NCBI GenBank assembly: GCA_035222895.1
Contig: JAVYIG010006860.1
Coordinates: 1 to 64,000 of the forward strand
DNA: 64,000 nt
Direction of reading: 5' to 3'
From: Strongylocentrotus droebachiensis
Lineage: Eukaryota; Echinodermata; Echinoidea; Camarodonta; Strongylocentrotidae
In this document: positions 12,101-27,100 of the stretch, piece by piece
Layout: every line of letters begins with the position of its first letter
How positions within the stretch are numbered: the first letter of the stretch is position 1
Program-made: the position numbers and the translations under genes
The notes under the pieces: generated by a model
Database searches by the model: none
Told to the model about the DNA's origin: nothing
Seen by the model: the letters and a program-made list of their open reading frames with translations, nothing else

Positions 12101-15100
12101 TATTGAATTGCGTTATGCAGGCGAGACCGCCGAGAGCGTTTCCCTTGTTTGAGATTTACAGCTTGTGAGATAATTTATTTCAAAGTCATCCTGAATTAAT
12201 ATTTCTAAGGAAACTTGTATAAATTGTGAGGCCCAGCAAAATGGGAACAGAGTTTGAGAGCTTTCTAATGACCAGCAATATTGAGAGAAGCAATTAATAA
12301 GTATGAGTTATATCTTACAAGTAATTCTATCTCTGCAGCAGAAGCTTATAAGTGCGGTACATTCAAATACAGCTAGTTTTTGAGGTTTTTTTTTTGGAAG
12401 AGACCCAAACACTCACTATCCTTTTTTTTTAAATTTTAACAATTGCTTAACTTTTTATGTATTTTGATACATGTAAGTTTGAATCATCAATATATTTTAC
12501 ATTTACAATGTAGTTTGTACATCTTGCTTGAGAAATTTATTTTTGTGCACTGCCAAAATTGTAAGACCACTTTACCTTTATAATATGAACCTTTGCCATT
12601 CTGTTTCTCCTGTTTTTCTGCTTTCATTCAAATCAACTTATTTCAAGGGTTTGATTGGCCTTTAAAATATGAACTGGGGTTGCCAGGATTCTCCTCGCTA
12701 TCCAAATGTCAAAAGTACTGTGTGGGCTGATAAATATCTTAACAGATTTAATGGTGAGGTTCTGATGTACAGGTACAAGTAATTTATAATTTAAAGCCCA
12801 TGACAAATGTGCTTGACATGTCTGATTGTTTATTTGGTAACATTTAGAATTTACCTCTAGCCAAGTGCTACTGTATGTATGATCTACTGTGTATATTTTT
12901 TGCTCACATACATCAAGTGATTTGATCAAGTTATAAATTGAATACATTAAGCATGCCTATACATTTGAATCATTATGATGTGCTACACAAAAATGTCAAC
13001 TGTTCAATTGATTTTTCTCAAGTACTACACCATGCATGGCCTAGGGTACTAACTTCGTGTATACTGTATCAGGGAAAAAATTAATTAAACAATTTTGGGG
13101 GCTACTTTTCAAGCTTGCTTCCATGAAAATAACAATTTGTTTTGCATTGAACTCTACATGTATGCAAAATTTTGGGGCTTTTTTATGACTTTCGGGGGCT
13201 CTTTTGGGCGTTTCGGGGGCTGATTTGCCCCGAGCCTCTGTGTATTTTTCCCCTGTATTGTAATGTGTCAGTTCTTCAGAAACTCAGAAAAGGAAGTCAC
13301 CATACTTGACAGGGTGTACATGTACATTTCATTTCATTTCATTTCATTTCGTTTATTTCCATTTCCAACAAAATAAATAAAGTACATGGGATTGCATTGT
13401 ACATAGTAAAACAATGAAACTTAACAATGTATTTGTAATTGGTCCACAGTGTACAATAGGCATATAAAACAGGTTGGTCATGGAGGGGACTGCTGAAAAG
13501 CTGAGCTTGTAGATTGCAGCCCCCTATAACTTATAGTTGCAAAAATAGTATATCAATAATAAAGGAACGCACAAATACATAAACCAATGAAACATAACAT
13601 AGAAGGAGTGAAAGGGACAGGGAAAGAAGGGAGACAACGAGAGAGGGCAGGGCTCTTACCTATAACACACACAACACAACACGGGCCGACTGGAATACGG
13701 ATGGCCAGTACAAAATGAATCAAAATATCCAATGTATTTTATTGAGTTAAATAAATTTAAAAAGAGAGAGCTAACGCTTGATAATTACGCAAAAAATATT
13801 TTTTTAATTTGAATTTAAAAGAATTTAAACTGGGGGCATTCTTGATGCTAACATCAAGAATGGTCCATAGCTTAGGGCCTGCGTAAGTGAATATGGATTT
13901 AGCAAGTAAAGTTCTAGTTAATGGCAGATGAAATTCGTCAGATTGGCGCGTAGGGTATTTGTGTATAGTTTTATTTTTGATGAATATTAAATTGAAGGCT
14001 GATGGTAGCGTATTATTATTGAACTGGTACATAAACTGACCAAGGCTATAACGATACAAATCATTTATTTTCAACACATTATTTTCAACAAATAAAACGT
14101 CTGTATGAGATCTCCAGGAAGTGTTACAAATAACACGCATAGCTTTTTTTTGTAGAAGTAGTATTCTACATGTACCATATGCCCTCTTTTTAAAATTCTG
14201 AAGACTCTATGTTGTTGATTTCTAAAGATTTTTTAAAAATCTTTTAAAAATCTTTTCTTTCCATTTTCCTCTTTTTGTGTGCATAACTTTGAAATTAAAG
14301 TACAACTCCAAAATCTGATGTCTTTTCTTTTTTTGTAATCATCAGGAAAATAAAATTTGAATTGTGCCCCCTTTTTTCATATAAAATGTTGGATCTCCTC
14401 TTATGATTAAGGGGGGGGGGGTAGGAGAGGGTAATTTGAATACAGAAAGGATAGATAGAAAAGGCCAATGGAAGGAGAGATAAAGATAAAGATAGAATCT
14501 TGTTTACATATACTGTAAGCTGCATTTACGGTACTCTGCAACCCAAAATCGTCATTATCTCACATTACCGTGTTTCAAAAATGAGGAAAAAAATTGAAAT
14601 AAAAAAAATCCAACTCTGAAGTGTGATTTTTTTAAGACTCCTGCCAGAGTTTCACCGATTTTTTGTTTGCAGTTCAAAAGCAAAATTCAGTAAGATACTA
14701 ATTTTTGTTCACTTGACTCTCTTTGTTCTATGCATGCAGGGCACCATTTTCTCTGTGAATTTACTTTGAAATGGAGATTTTATCTGATTTATTGCGAATA
14801 AAAGACATATCATGTAAACGAAACTGATTCATGAATGTCAATCGTGGATTAAAAGGAGACTAAAAGGGTACCCAGCAGAGGCGACCGCTGCGCCCCTAAC
14901 CAGCTAGTCCCACATTCCAGCCACGTCTCCTTTTATGGTATGTAGGGACAGCAGGGACTCGCTAGTCTTGTCTTCCAGCCTTCAGAAATGGGTTTGCGGT
15001 TACGAAGGATGTCTGCATCATACACCGTTTTCGTAGTTTAACCAAATTGAATGCATTCTGAATTGCATACGTCTTTGTCTTTGTTATCATATTGCAATAG

Positions 15101-18100
15101 AATACAAATTGAATATTTTTTGTGTTGTTAAGGTAGGGCACGCCACAATTTTTGTCTGACCTAGTGATTATTGAGATACTGTAATGTACAACACTTTACC
15201 ACTCAACAAATAAGTGTGGTTTAAATAGTTATTGTTTTAGCCTTCATAATATGTTTGTAATTGTGACTGTTATGTGAACAATAACTGTGAATTAATGAAA
15301 TCTCTTGTGCAATGTAAGGTTGGGTTGGAAACTTTCGAAGTTGGAATAGTGATTGAATATCTATTGTCTTTCAGCAGTTAATGGTAATGACCAAAAAGGA
15401 AAGAATCACTGTTAAAAATAAAGTTAAATACACATACAGTGAAATGCACTACACACAGATATAGTATATGGGACGTCCCTCTCCTGTTGCATGAATTTAG
15501 TCCCAGCAAGAAGTTACTAGTAACTTCTTGGTCCCAGGTTCTAAACTATCTTTATATGCAGTTTGAGTTGGTTTGTTTTTAAATTCTTTTTACCCAGACA
15601 GTGATTTTGTTCATGTGTTTGAAGGTACAAGCAGTGAAAAAAATACACGGGGGCTCAGGGCGAAATAGCCCCGAAATGCCCAAAAGAGCCCCTGAAAATC
15701 AGAAAAGAGCCCCCTTAAATTTGCATAGAGTTCAATGCAAAACAAATTTTAGAATGTTATTTTTATGCAGGCAAAGTGGAAAAGTAGCCCCCGAAAAATA
15801 AATATTAATTTTTTCCCTGGGTACAAGCCTTGGTTAGCATTCATACTATTTTCTGGTTCCTTTTAACCTTTTATGTTATTGGATAAAACTATTTTGATAT
15901 ACCTATGGCTATTGTTATTACTAGTGTTTTCTTTTGGATGATAAATTTCTAGTTCAAGTTCAACTTTAAGTTCTAAAGAAGATTTACATGTAGCTTAAGG
16001 TTGAAGGCAGTTAAAGAGCAGTCATTAACCTTACTTTTTGTTGGAAATTTCTACAATGTACAACATGATGTAATATTCTTCCCCATAGGAATTAAACAAT
16101 GAAGGCTGACAAACTATATTGTCCTCTTTTTAAATTTGTAATAGTTTATATTTATCAAAATATATGATCAAACATAACTTCCACCTGTGTATCATGGAGT
16201 GCACTGCTTGTGCATAAATGAATAATGATTACATAACTTTCATGATTACGTATCCAGTATTTTGTCTCCGTGTATTTCACAATTTGGTCTGCAATTACCT
16301 TTTTCTGCTCATGCATGCTCAGACTGCAACTATGAACTGGCTTATTGTGCATACATGAACATCATATAAACATCAGATGGAGTCTATTCACCACTTTCGA
16401 AAGTGAAGAGCAAGACTACCCTTATTCTTTGCTGTTCTATAAATCTTTATTGGACTTAAAGGTAAAGACCAGTTTTGGAAAAGCCCCGTTTTGGAAAAGC
16501 CCCCCTCTCAAAAAATGAAATGGAAGCTCTTATTACCAATCATGTGAAAGAATATGTTTCGTCTAATACGTAATGATACAAATTTTACAGAGAAACCACC
16601 TACTAATTGATATATTTGGTAAATATTATATCTATTTGGACCTGATAGATATCGCGCATGTGTCGCGTAGTAGGCCTATACATCTTTATGTGTACAGTGC
16701 TTGTAACTTTACCAAGACTTGGGCCAAATTTCTTATCATTTTGATGATTCCAGAACCTTGCAGTACACACCAATACATGCTAGATGATCAACCTTTTCTG
16801 ATTGATTCCACAACGTTTCTTTTACAATGTAATCACATGACCATAACTGGTCTTTATCTTTAATGAGTGACTTAAAACCATCAATGAAAGGGGAGATTCT
16901 TTTGTCCTCTTTACCAGGCCTCAGCCTTCTCTTTAATGATTGCATGCTCTGTATCCTTCACCAAATCTACATGTATAGCATTGCTAAATGGAATGCATAA
17001 TGAGTGTGGTAGTCAAAAGGTTGGTTATAATTTACTCAAAAATATAAAATACCCCAAAAATATTTAGTGGGCAATGGCAATTGCATGTGCATGTCTACCA
17101 GTCTAGTATTGATGGCTTACAAAACAACACATTTTGGCTTCAGATTGTAAGATGTTAAAGCATTGATTTCAATCAACAGGATTGGGATGGGGGGGGGGGT
17201 AGGTCTTCCAATTTTACAAGTTGAATGTGTTATTGTTAAGTTGTAATGCCTTGAACTTTGATTGAAAAAATTGTTTTCTTCAAATGCTACAGTAGTACAG
17301 TGTCCTAAATTAACCTTGATGCATTGTTTGCAGACAGAGAAATATGATGAACCACAAACTAAAGAACAAATAACAAGCTTTCAGAAGTTAAGTAAATATG
17401 ACATTAACTAAAAGTAACTCAATTTACCAACAGTAAATAAATCAGTAATGTACGAGATGCCAAGGTTCATGGAAATGGAAATACAAATATTGAAGCAAAT
17501 AAACAGATGAATATAAACATGCACAACCCAGGTCTGATCACGAGACTAAGCTGCTGCCTGCCGTTGCGTTTCATAACACACTTGCACATGTGTACCGCCT
17601 CACAGATGTACTGTTTGTAGCGCTCTGAGCCCAAGCCAGCTCAAACCAAAAACCCAGCTCACACCAAAAACCCACCAAGCAAAAAAGGTTGCTGATGGAC
17701 AAAGCAATAAGAGGATTTACAAATCGAAGAGAGATCTTTCTCCACCACCATCTTGTTCATCTTTGATGTTTCGCTAACGACAACGACGAACAGGGATGCA
17801 GCATCCCTCAGGAGCCGGTTGCCAGGGGTGACGTGAACTCGCTGGTAGAAAAGGACACAATTTAGCAAAGTGCCCGGTGACATTCAATAGATCTTTGGTA
17901 GGGGGATGCACCATTAATGTGAGTGAACTCTAAATGCACCTGTGCGTTTAAAAGTCGTGTATGATTAGAGAAGGGGACATGGGAGAGTGCTTGGGGAGTG
18001 AACTTGCCGGTGTGTTCAAAAGATTATCCCATCCTCCGAGCACCGGTTGCGAAACCCGAGCCTGATGCTTCGAGGAAGAGGAAGGAGGAAAAAATAACGG

Positions 18101-21100
18101 AGTCTGAGAGAACAATCGAGGGATTTCCCATTGTCTGGGTTTGTTGGTGCAGAGCGGCCCGCTGGATCGGAGTGGAGTCAGCACCAGAGGAGGAGGAGGG
18201 GAAAAAAATTAATTACCTCATGCATCGGAATGCAGGCAGTCTGAGGACCTTATTGAACCATTCAGAGGGTTTTTATTTGATTTGTGGATGTGAGTGTTAG
18301 CAGGGGAGAGACCCGGTTGGATAGCAAAGACATGACTCACAAGGGGAGACTGATGTACACATGTGGATATAACTAAATACATGTAGCTGTGACATTTCAA
18401 GAGGATCATCATATTCCTGGAAGATATACGTTGCGTGGTGTTTCGGGGCACGTAAGGCGAGAATTTACACGGCTGATGACTGATCCATGTGCATCTGCTA
18501 GCCTGCAGAAATCATATCTCTGGAATGCAGGCCTACTTGTGGCCGCTATTTTTGCCGGTAGAGGGGATATTAATGGCTAAACATCGTGTCCAATTACTTC
18601 AAGGATTATCAGGGGGTGCTATCCTGATTTGAATCCAGTATGTGCAGAGTCACTATCTATATCTTGGTGTACGTTCGATAGCAAATTGGCAATTCGAAGT
18701 CTCCAGCTTTAGTTTTTATACATCAACATTCCCCTTTGAATGGAATAAGGTCGATCTTCTCTGATTTGTATTTGAAGACCAAATTTGATCTTGGCAAGGT
18801 GTGAGCTCATGTTTGTTTGGACAACCTTGTGTCCCGGAAAAATGATATTGCGGAATCTCCTCAGGCTCAACCACCACAAAAGGAAACATTAGTGCTTGTC
18901 ATGACTTGAGTGTATCCGTCATGATTCATAAGAGGAACTTTATCTTTGTGATATGGGAATTTCTTAATAGTGGTTTGATACCATGTTAAAGGGGGATGTG
19001 TGCTCTTTACACTACATGGATATATCAAAAGTAAAGTGCTGTACCATTTTTAAGGAGCTCTAAAATATCCATTTGGTTGGAATTATTTTGATATCTTTTT
19101 CTCATGAAACGGGAGATTCCTGTGTATATAATGCCGAAATGTCACCCTGCCCTCAAGCCTGCCAGCTACAAACTCGTCGCTTCCCGCGTCATGGTCTACT
19201 CCAGTGTTCACGTGGACCAACGGCACGTTCGCGCCGTCCACAACTGCTTCCTTGGCTGTCCGTTCAGCCCGGAGTTCGCCCGCGACTGCGAGACCCAGAC
19301 GAAAGACCCTCGACCTCCGAAGGCCCGCATTCAGGAGCGCGTCCTCGCCGAGTCGCCCTTCATATGCCGGGCCATCCACTACGGCTTCTGCACCGTCGTC
19401 GCGCTTCCACCGGGCGTCATCCCGCGAGATGACGAAGACATCGAGGAGAAGCGAAAGAGCAGCGAACTCCTCCAAACGTGGCGAAAAGACGAACCAAAGA
19501 CCGACGATAGGAATTTCCCTGACCTAGCACTCAAGTCGGAGCCTGCCAAGGCTGAGTCGAAGGTCGTCAAGGAGGTCCCCCTGAGCAATAATTTACCGGA
19601 CCTTGTAACGTGTAATGACCTGTCTGAAATAGAGCGGAAAAACTTACTGAAAAAGACAGCAGCCAATGATCTTGCCAATAACAATGTTGTTCATATTGAT
19701 GCGCCACGGAAACTTGTTAATATTAGTGAGTCGACGAGGGCGAAAGCTGATATTCATCATTCTCAGGATTTAGCTAAGGCAAAACCAAAGGTAAATGTTA
19801 GATGATTTGACTGTTGAGAGGCTGAAGGGCTGAAAGGCATCAACACTATGTAAGAGTATATTGTCATTTAATGCCCTACTGGCTCTTAGCAGATATATTC
19901 ACTGTGGCAACTGTAAAACCTCCATGTTCATGATGTATTCCAGAATTCAGTCATATTGATTTTTCCCCCTTCTTTCTTTCTTTTTTTGCTACATGTCATC
20001 TGCTTTGTAGAATGTAATGACATCTTTTTTTTTAGTCAGTACCGGTATACACACATACTGTATGTGCCAACTTACTATCAAATGCCAAGACGATGAAAAT
20101 GCAGTCAAACAGTTTCTGTATGCAGTATTTTCAATATTTTATGAAAGTGAAGTGATAAACTCAGTGATAAAATGTGAAACAATTAGGACAAGGGATAGAG
20201 AGAGAGAGAGAGAGTACCGGTAAGGGAAAATGAGAGAGAGAGAGAGAGATAAAAAAATATCTTGGCTCCACACTTTAATCTGTAGGGGTCCAAAGTTTTT
20301 GTCTCGCCTGCGTAGCAAAAAGCGAGACATAGGCGCCGCTTTTCCGGTGACGGCGGCGACGGCGACGGCGGCGACGGCGGCGACGGCGACGGCGTCAACA
20401 TCAAAAACTTAACCTAAGGTTAAGTTTTTGAATTTTTGATATAATTTTTAAAGTATAGGTTCTTAGTCAATGAAACTTGGATTATAGGGTAATCAAGTAT
20501 CCCCAATCATGTGAGTAGAATTTCAGATCACAAAGTCAAGGTCAAAGGTCATTTCAGGTCAACAGACTTGGACTATGTTGTAGCATCATCATCGAAAACT
20601 TAACCTAAGGTTAAGTTTTTGAATTTTTGATATAATTTTTAAAGTATAAGTTCTGAGTCAATGAAACTTGGACTATAGGGTAATCAAGTATCCCCAATCA
20701 TGTGAGTAGAATTTCAGATCACAAAGTCAAGGTCAAAGGTCATTTCAGGTCAACAGACTTGGACTATGTTGTGGCATCATCATCAAGATTTTCAAAATGC
20801 TTCCTTATTTTTCAACCGATTTTGATTCTGATTGTTTCATATGATAGGGCTAGGAGGGGGATTTAAAACTTGTACACAGAATCGTGAAATTCATTATCTA
20901 TGCTAATTTATGCAAATTTATTTGAAATCACAAAAAATGCTTCTTCTCCTTCATTTCTCGACCGATTTTGATTTGGTTTGCTTTATCTGGTAGAGCTAAC
21001 TTTGGTACACTAAACTTCTACACCGAATTTTGAAATTGTTCTCCATTAATTAATAATGGTAATTTATGCAAATTTTTTCCAAAAATAACAAAAATTGCTT

Positions 21101-24100
21101 CTTCTCCCTCATTTCTTGACCGATTTTGATTTGGTTTGCCTTATCTGGTAGAGCTAAATTTGGAACACTAAACTTCTACACAGAATTTTGAGATTTTACT
21201 CCCATTGATTAATTATGATAATAATGCAAATTTATTCCAAAAATAATTTAAAAATCACAAAAAATGCTTCTTCTCCTTCATATTTCGACCGATTTTGATT
21301 TGGTTTGCTTTATATCGTAGAGCTAACTTTGGTACACTAAAGGTCTACACAGAATTTTGAAATTGTTCTCCATTAATTAATTATGGTAATTTATGCAAAT
21401 TTATTCCAAATATAACAAAAATTGCTGCTTCTCCCTCATTTCTTGACCGATTTTGATTTGGTTTGCCTTATCTGGTAGAGCTAAATTTGGAACACTAAAC
21501 TTCTACACAGAATTTTGAGATTTTGCTCCATTGATTATTTATGGTACTTTATGCAAATGAAATGAAATTACGTCCCTTCCAGGGCATCACATTTTTATTT
21601 TTTGACCAGTTCAAAAGTGTACCACGATATTTGTTGTTGCGAGATGCGGATGAGCACTACAATGTACGTCATTGACGTTCTGGTTTATCATATTGAATTG
21701 CGTTATGCAGGCGAGACCGCCGAGAGCGTTTCCCTTGTTTGTTTGTTGTAAGAGTCTTTAGGGCCCAGACTTAGATTTTAGATGCCTGTTAGTGTAAAGC
21801 CCTGTGAATATACTAGAGCTAGGACAGAAATAATGACAAACAGAAAAGAGTAAGACTGAAGAAAAAAGAAAAAAAGGAAGGAAATAGTAGTAAAATAGAG
21901 TGAGTGAAAGTGAAATGTAAAGAAGAAGCAATGAAAACAAGTACAAAGATGAAAGTGAAATGTCTGAATCAGTGACTGCACAATCACATAACAATCCTCT
22001 GAACAAACAAGCATGTAATGACTAAGTCTGACATATATACATGTATATTGTACATACTGACTGGTTAATTAACTTAATTAGCACCATGTTCATGACCTGC
22101 CATCTGGCATTCCAGAGTTTCCCCTAACAAGATCAGAGTTGACATTCGTATATTATGATACACGTATGTGAAGCCTACAACTCATGGGGAACCCTTCATT
22201 TTTAGAGTTTTATCAAATTGGTATATCGTGGTGTAACATTCTCCACCAAGAGACGTATGATGACGTTCTACCAGTCCGTACACCACAAGAGCATTATCAT
22301 CAGCAAAAGGGCATCGGCTTTAAGGCAAATCACATACCGCCTCGCTTCCAAACGAGTTTGAAATTGAATCGGATGGAAATGCTATGGAGATGCAAGCGTG
22401 AAATAGAGACAGTTTGATGCCTCCCCCTCCATTCTTGTTCAAGGTAAATTGGTAAACAGATCTGCCACGGCATAATGGATGGCACGTACCCCGATGATTC
22501 GCAGACACACAGAAGTTAAAGAGGAGGTTGAGTTTTGTTAAGAGAGAAAAAGAATTTGTGACCTTTCACATTCTTTGTAACCGTTCACATTCTTTGTAAT
22601 AATAATAATATGATAATAATACCGGTAGTCACCTTTGCACAGTGCTTAATACTAGCTTTGTACCATGTTGTGTGTTAGTTGTTTGGAAGAATTATAATAG
22701 AAAAAATGTTGTCCTGAAATGGATTGCTCTTAAAATGCCCCATTATTTGGAATCTGGAAAGAAAATATTAAGAAATGGATTAAATGTTTGGACCATGCAT
22801 CATTTTACACAGTTGTAGTTCCCTCCTAGCTCTGAACAGATGATATTAGAATTTAAGCTTGTAATATTAATTCTAAAAAGAGATATTTAAGGTCACTCTC
22901 AATTGAAAGTTAAAGGGATTGGGTATCTTTGCCTCAGATTCTAAACAAATTCCTGGATTTAGCTCATGCTGCAATCATAATTATAAACCTTTAGGTCAGT
23001 CAGGAATCCCATGACTTTGACTAATTATCAAGATATAACTATGATTGGAATTCAAATTTTTTTATAGTTTTTTGAAGCACAATTTTTTTCAGGGCTTCAA
23101 TATTACACCATATCACAGACACTGATAACACGTAGGGCCATGCATCTCAGATTTGTAAAACTGGAAAGAAACATTGTTAAACAATGCCTTTACAATGACT
23201 TGTGAGAGGGCTAACCATTGCATAAAAATGATAAAATAGTTCCAATAAAATAGCTGGGTTACAGTTATTACTTTTTTTCTTCCTGTAAAGGATTTTAAAC
23301 AGATTTTGAGACCTCACTTGACTCACTTCTTAGAATGACTTGGAAGGATGATGTCATCAACAGATAAAACTCATATATTCATGGTTCACAAGAGTTGATA
23401 GTATATCCGGTCATTCACTGCAGAAATATGTGCACTTGATGAAACACCAGTCTTTTAATGGCACTGCATGCTATGAGCAAGGGTACCATCAAATATGATG
23501 ATGTCACAATACATGTTCAGGAGATGATGTCATTTATGGGTTTTGTACCTTTTTTTTTTGTACATCTAAATTTTATTCTCTATTACAAGAACAATTTTTT
23601 AAAAGTATCTTCAATTAGATTTTATTTCCCAATGTTTTATATATTGAAAAATACAAAAGAACATATACATGTATATGGAAGTAAAAACACACCAATATAT
23701 TGAAGAAAAAAAACAACGATATATATACATGTATATTGAATAATACAAAAGAATATATGAATATAGAAAAATACAAAGGAATATATATACATGTATATAT
23801 TGAAAAATACAAAACAATATATATTGAATAATACAAAAAAATGCAATCAAATTTGTAAAGACTAACTTCTTTTCATGTTAAAGCCACCAAAACCTCCTTA
23901 CCCCCTGTACTAAAAAATTGCTACACCCTTAAAGGTAATACAAAGTTTTGGTATGGGGTCATGAATTTGGTTCAAATGAACATATTGGAAGCATATACGA
24001 TCCTACAATATTCAGTGATCGTTGTCGCGGTCGAAATCCACTCTAAAAATCTGAAACTGTAAATAATAAACCCTTTATGTTGAATAGCTCCCTCTCAAGG

Positions 24101-27100
24101 TCAAGATATTAATTAAGCTATAAAACAATGTCTGTTGACTAAAATCGATCGATTAGCTATTGTCGTTCGGAAATTATATACCACAACTACATACTCTGAG
24201 ATTTTCATGGTCACAGCTCTCCTTATACGGCCGTAGGAGCTATTTGAAATTTATCAAAATTTACCGGGAGCACCGGTAAATCTTTAAATTCAATTTTTCT
24301 CGAAAGCAGAAATGTTTCAGGGGCTAAAATTTCTGGTGTTTTTAATACATCCACAGGGGCATCCAAATATATAAAAATTGTAAAGAATTACCACCACCCA
24401 TTTTTCAAAATTTCCCAAAACTTTGTAATACCTTTAAAGCATTCAAGAAGTGTCTGAAAACACATCTTTTCTAATTTGTCATAATATTCTTTTTATAAGC
24501 TTAGCATGATAATATTTCCTTCTTTCTTTTTTTAATAGTATTTCTATTCTTGTTGTATCTTATGAAGAGGCACTTCATAAATTTTACAATATATTATTAT
24601 ATTGTTCTACATGTTCAAAGATATAATTGTATACCTATCAAATTGGATGTACACATAAATAGTGCTCTTCTTCATTATCTCCTGCTGTCATACAGCTCTT
24701 CTTGAAACACTACCTGTTTGAGATATATTGATCCATCTGAAAACTTTTGATAAGAAATTTCATTTGCAGTGTAGCACTCATATCAGCTAGGCCCCAACTT
24801 TAAGAAATGACCTATTAAAATGAGGAGAGCTAAAGACCAGCTCAATGTAATGACATCATTGCAAAATTCCTCATCTTATACCAAGAGTCGGGTGCATCCA
24901 TACAAGTTTTTGTTCTCCGGATGTATTTTGGGGAACATTGTTTTTCTCTATCATGTGAGAGGAAAAAGATTCATACACAGGGCTTAAATTAATCCAAGGC
25001 CATCCAAGGCCAGGCCTTGGATGCCCCTTTGATTGGCCTCAATGCCCCTCTCATTGGCCTTGGAGATTTTTTGTGCCCTTTCCAATTCTTCCCATTGGTG
25101 CTGTAATATAGGAATGTGCCCTACAGAAAAGTGGCCTTGCCCTAAAAATGTTGAAATTTAAGGCCTGCATACACATGGCTCAACATTAACTTGGTTCCCC
25201 TTCCAGCGCACATGGGTCCCAAACTTATGGCCATTGACCATCCCCCCCCCCCCCTCACTAAGAAAAATTAATAATAATATTTACACAATTATTATTATTA
25301 TTTATAAATTATGCATACAAAGCACATAATAAGATAACGTATTGGTAAAAGAAGTGATGAGAGATCTCCTTTCTACGAAAAAAATGTTGACAATTACTTG
25401 AGACACAAATTATTGAGAGCAACTTATTTCCCAAACTGAAGCATGTATTCTTTCTACCAGTATTTAAACAGTCTTGTCTCTCTGTTCAGTTGAAATTTAG
25501 GGGAATTAAATCTTGGTATGGATGCAACCCTGCCCCTGTCAACACATGTAGAGGGATGGGGGCTACCGGTCAGCTAATGTCTGTCATGCAGTGCACCAAA
25601 TTACTCTTAATTCTTTGTGTCCAAGATGAAATGACGAGAGATTGGTGTAATTATAGATAAGTCGTCCGTCCGCCAAGGCCCCGGGCGGTACATCTGAAAC
25701 AATTTCAGTGATTATAGAAAGCTGGCTGTCAAAGATTTGGAAGCGTAAGATGCAATAGAAAAGTATGTGTGTTACTGTTAAGTGCAAACATAATTCTCAT
25801 CATGTACATGAATATCTTGTGATGAATAGAATTGTGTCTGTTTACTACATTTCAATTCAATTAAATAAGTCTTTATCAAAAGCTAATCTTGAGCTCTGGT
25901 TTTGGAATCATTTACAAAATACTGTAGTCATGACAATTTCAAGGACATGTACAGTTATTGGCATTTACAATCTACTATATGCATGTACATGTACAATCTA
26001 TACACATTTAGAGTAAAATTTATTCAAAGGGTACAACTTAAAAACCGTGTTTAAAAATATCAAATACATGTATTAAAAAAACTTTTAATTGCTGCTGTCT
26101 TAAATAGGGTAAATATTATGTATTGATGATATTGAGGGCAGTGCAAATCTATGCTTTAATAAATAGACACGTTTAAAGGGTACATGTACAGTTAAAGAGG
26201 ACCAATCCCTTTAGCTAGTATGTAATGCTAGTATAATCCATTGAATACAATTTTTGTATTCTTCATTCTATGGTTAATAGTTAAGGAGTAAGCCTACAAA
26301 GAAAGTAATGTTAACATAAACTGTTTTCTCAAAGAAGCTAAGTCAAACCTGTTAATAATTTGGAAAAAAAATGTCCAAGGTTTCCTGCCATATTTTATAT
26401 ATTTATTATTTGTATGCTCATTTAAATGATATTTAAAGCTAATTTGTATAAAATACAATTTGTTTTCTTTAGTTGTTTCAAGAGCAGAGGGAAGCGAACA
26501 AACGACAGAAGTCTCAACAGATCGTCAATGTACCGCAGTTCTACTTTCCCTTTGGCAAGCCTGTAGCCAGCGAGGAGAACGAGGCTGTACTCAAGCGATT
26601 AACAGAGGTCTTCAAGGCACTGCCGGATCAGAAGGCTAGCAAAGAAGACATGGATAAAATTACTCAGGTAATAAGTTCTCCCCTTACCTACCCATCCATT
26701 CTTCCTTCTCTTAAAACTGCACCCTTAACCCCCCCCCCCCCCCTGAAAAAAAAAATTAAAAAATCTCCGTTTCTCTTTCAACTAATTTTAACAACATTAG
26801 AGATATTTGAGTTTTTTTTATATCAAATTTTTATTTGTCTCTAGAGCATATGTTGTACAATCCTTCCCCCTTTCCGCTTGAAGGACTTGAGATTTCCCGC
26901 AAGAAAGATTGAAGAAGAAAATTTAAGAGCCAGCTTCTGCCAAAGTTCATTGGACTGTCTTGCTTGGTAGCTTCTTATATCTCCATGGTTGCATTATGAA
27001 GCTTATCAAAGCTGATTAAAATTGGCATTCTTTCACTTCCCATCAGCTGAGGGCCATACTTGAGCTATCGCAGTAAAAACAAATTTATTAGATCATTACG

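Larger units (their letters stand above)
21741..23928. other. Intron 1 sequence
   Basis: Holds one TTAAAGGGATC MITE and an AT-rich minisatellite (both listed). The stretch 22180-22520 is non-repetitive and of higher complexity but has no exon signals that I trust. Confidence 0.45.

Noticed and set aside
13757..14140. Minus-strand 127-codon frame as a host gene
   Set aside because: It matches the end of LINE ORF2 ([15 protein letters not shown]) and has a GAAAT-repeat tail.
19083..19684. Minus-strand and other-frame ORFs over exon B
   Set aside because: Shadows caused by high GC. The plus frame from 19104 is longest and ends at a donor in the right phase.
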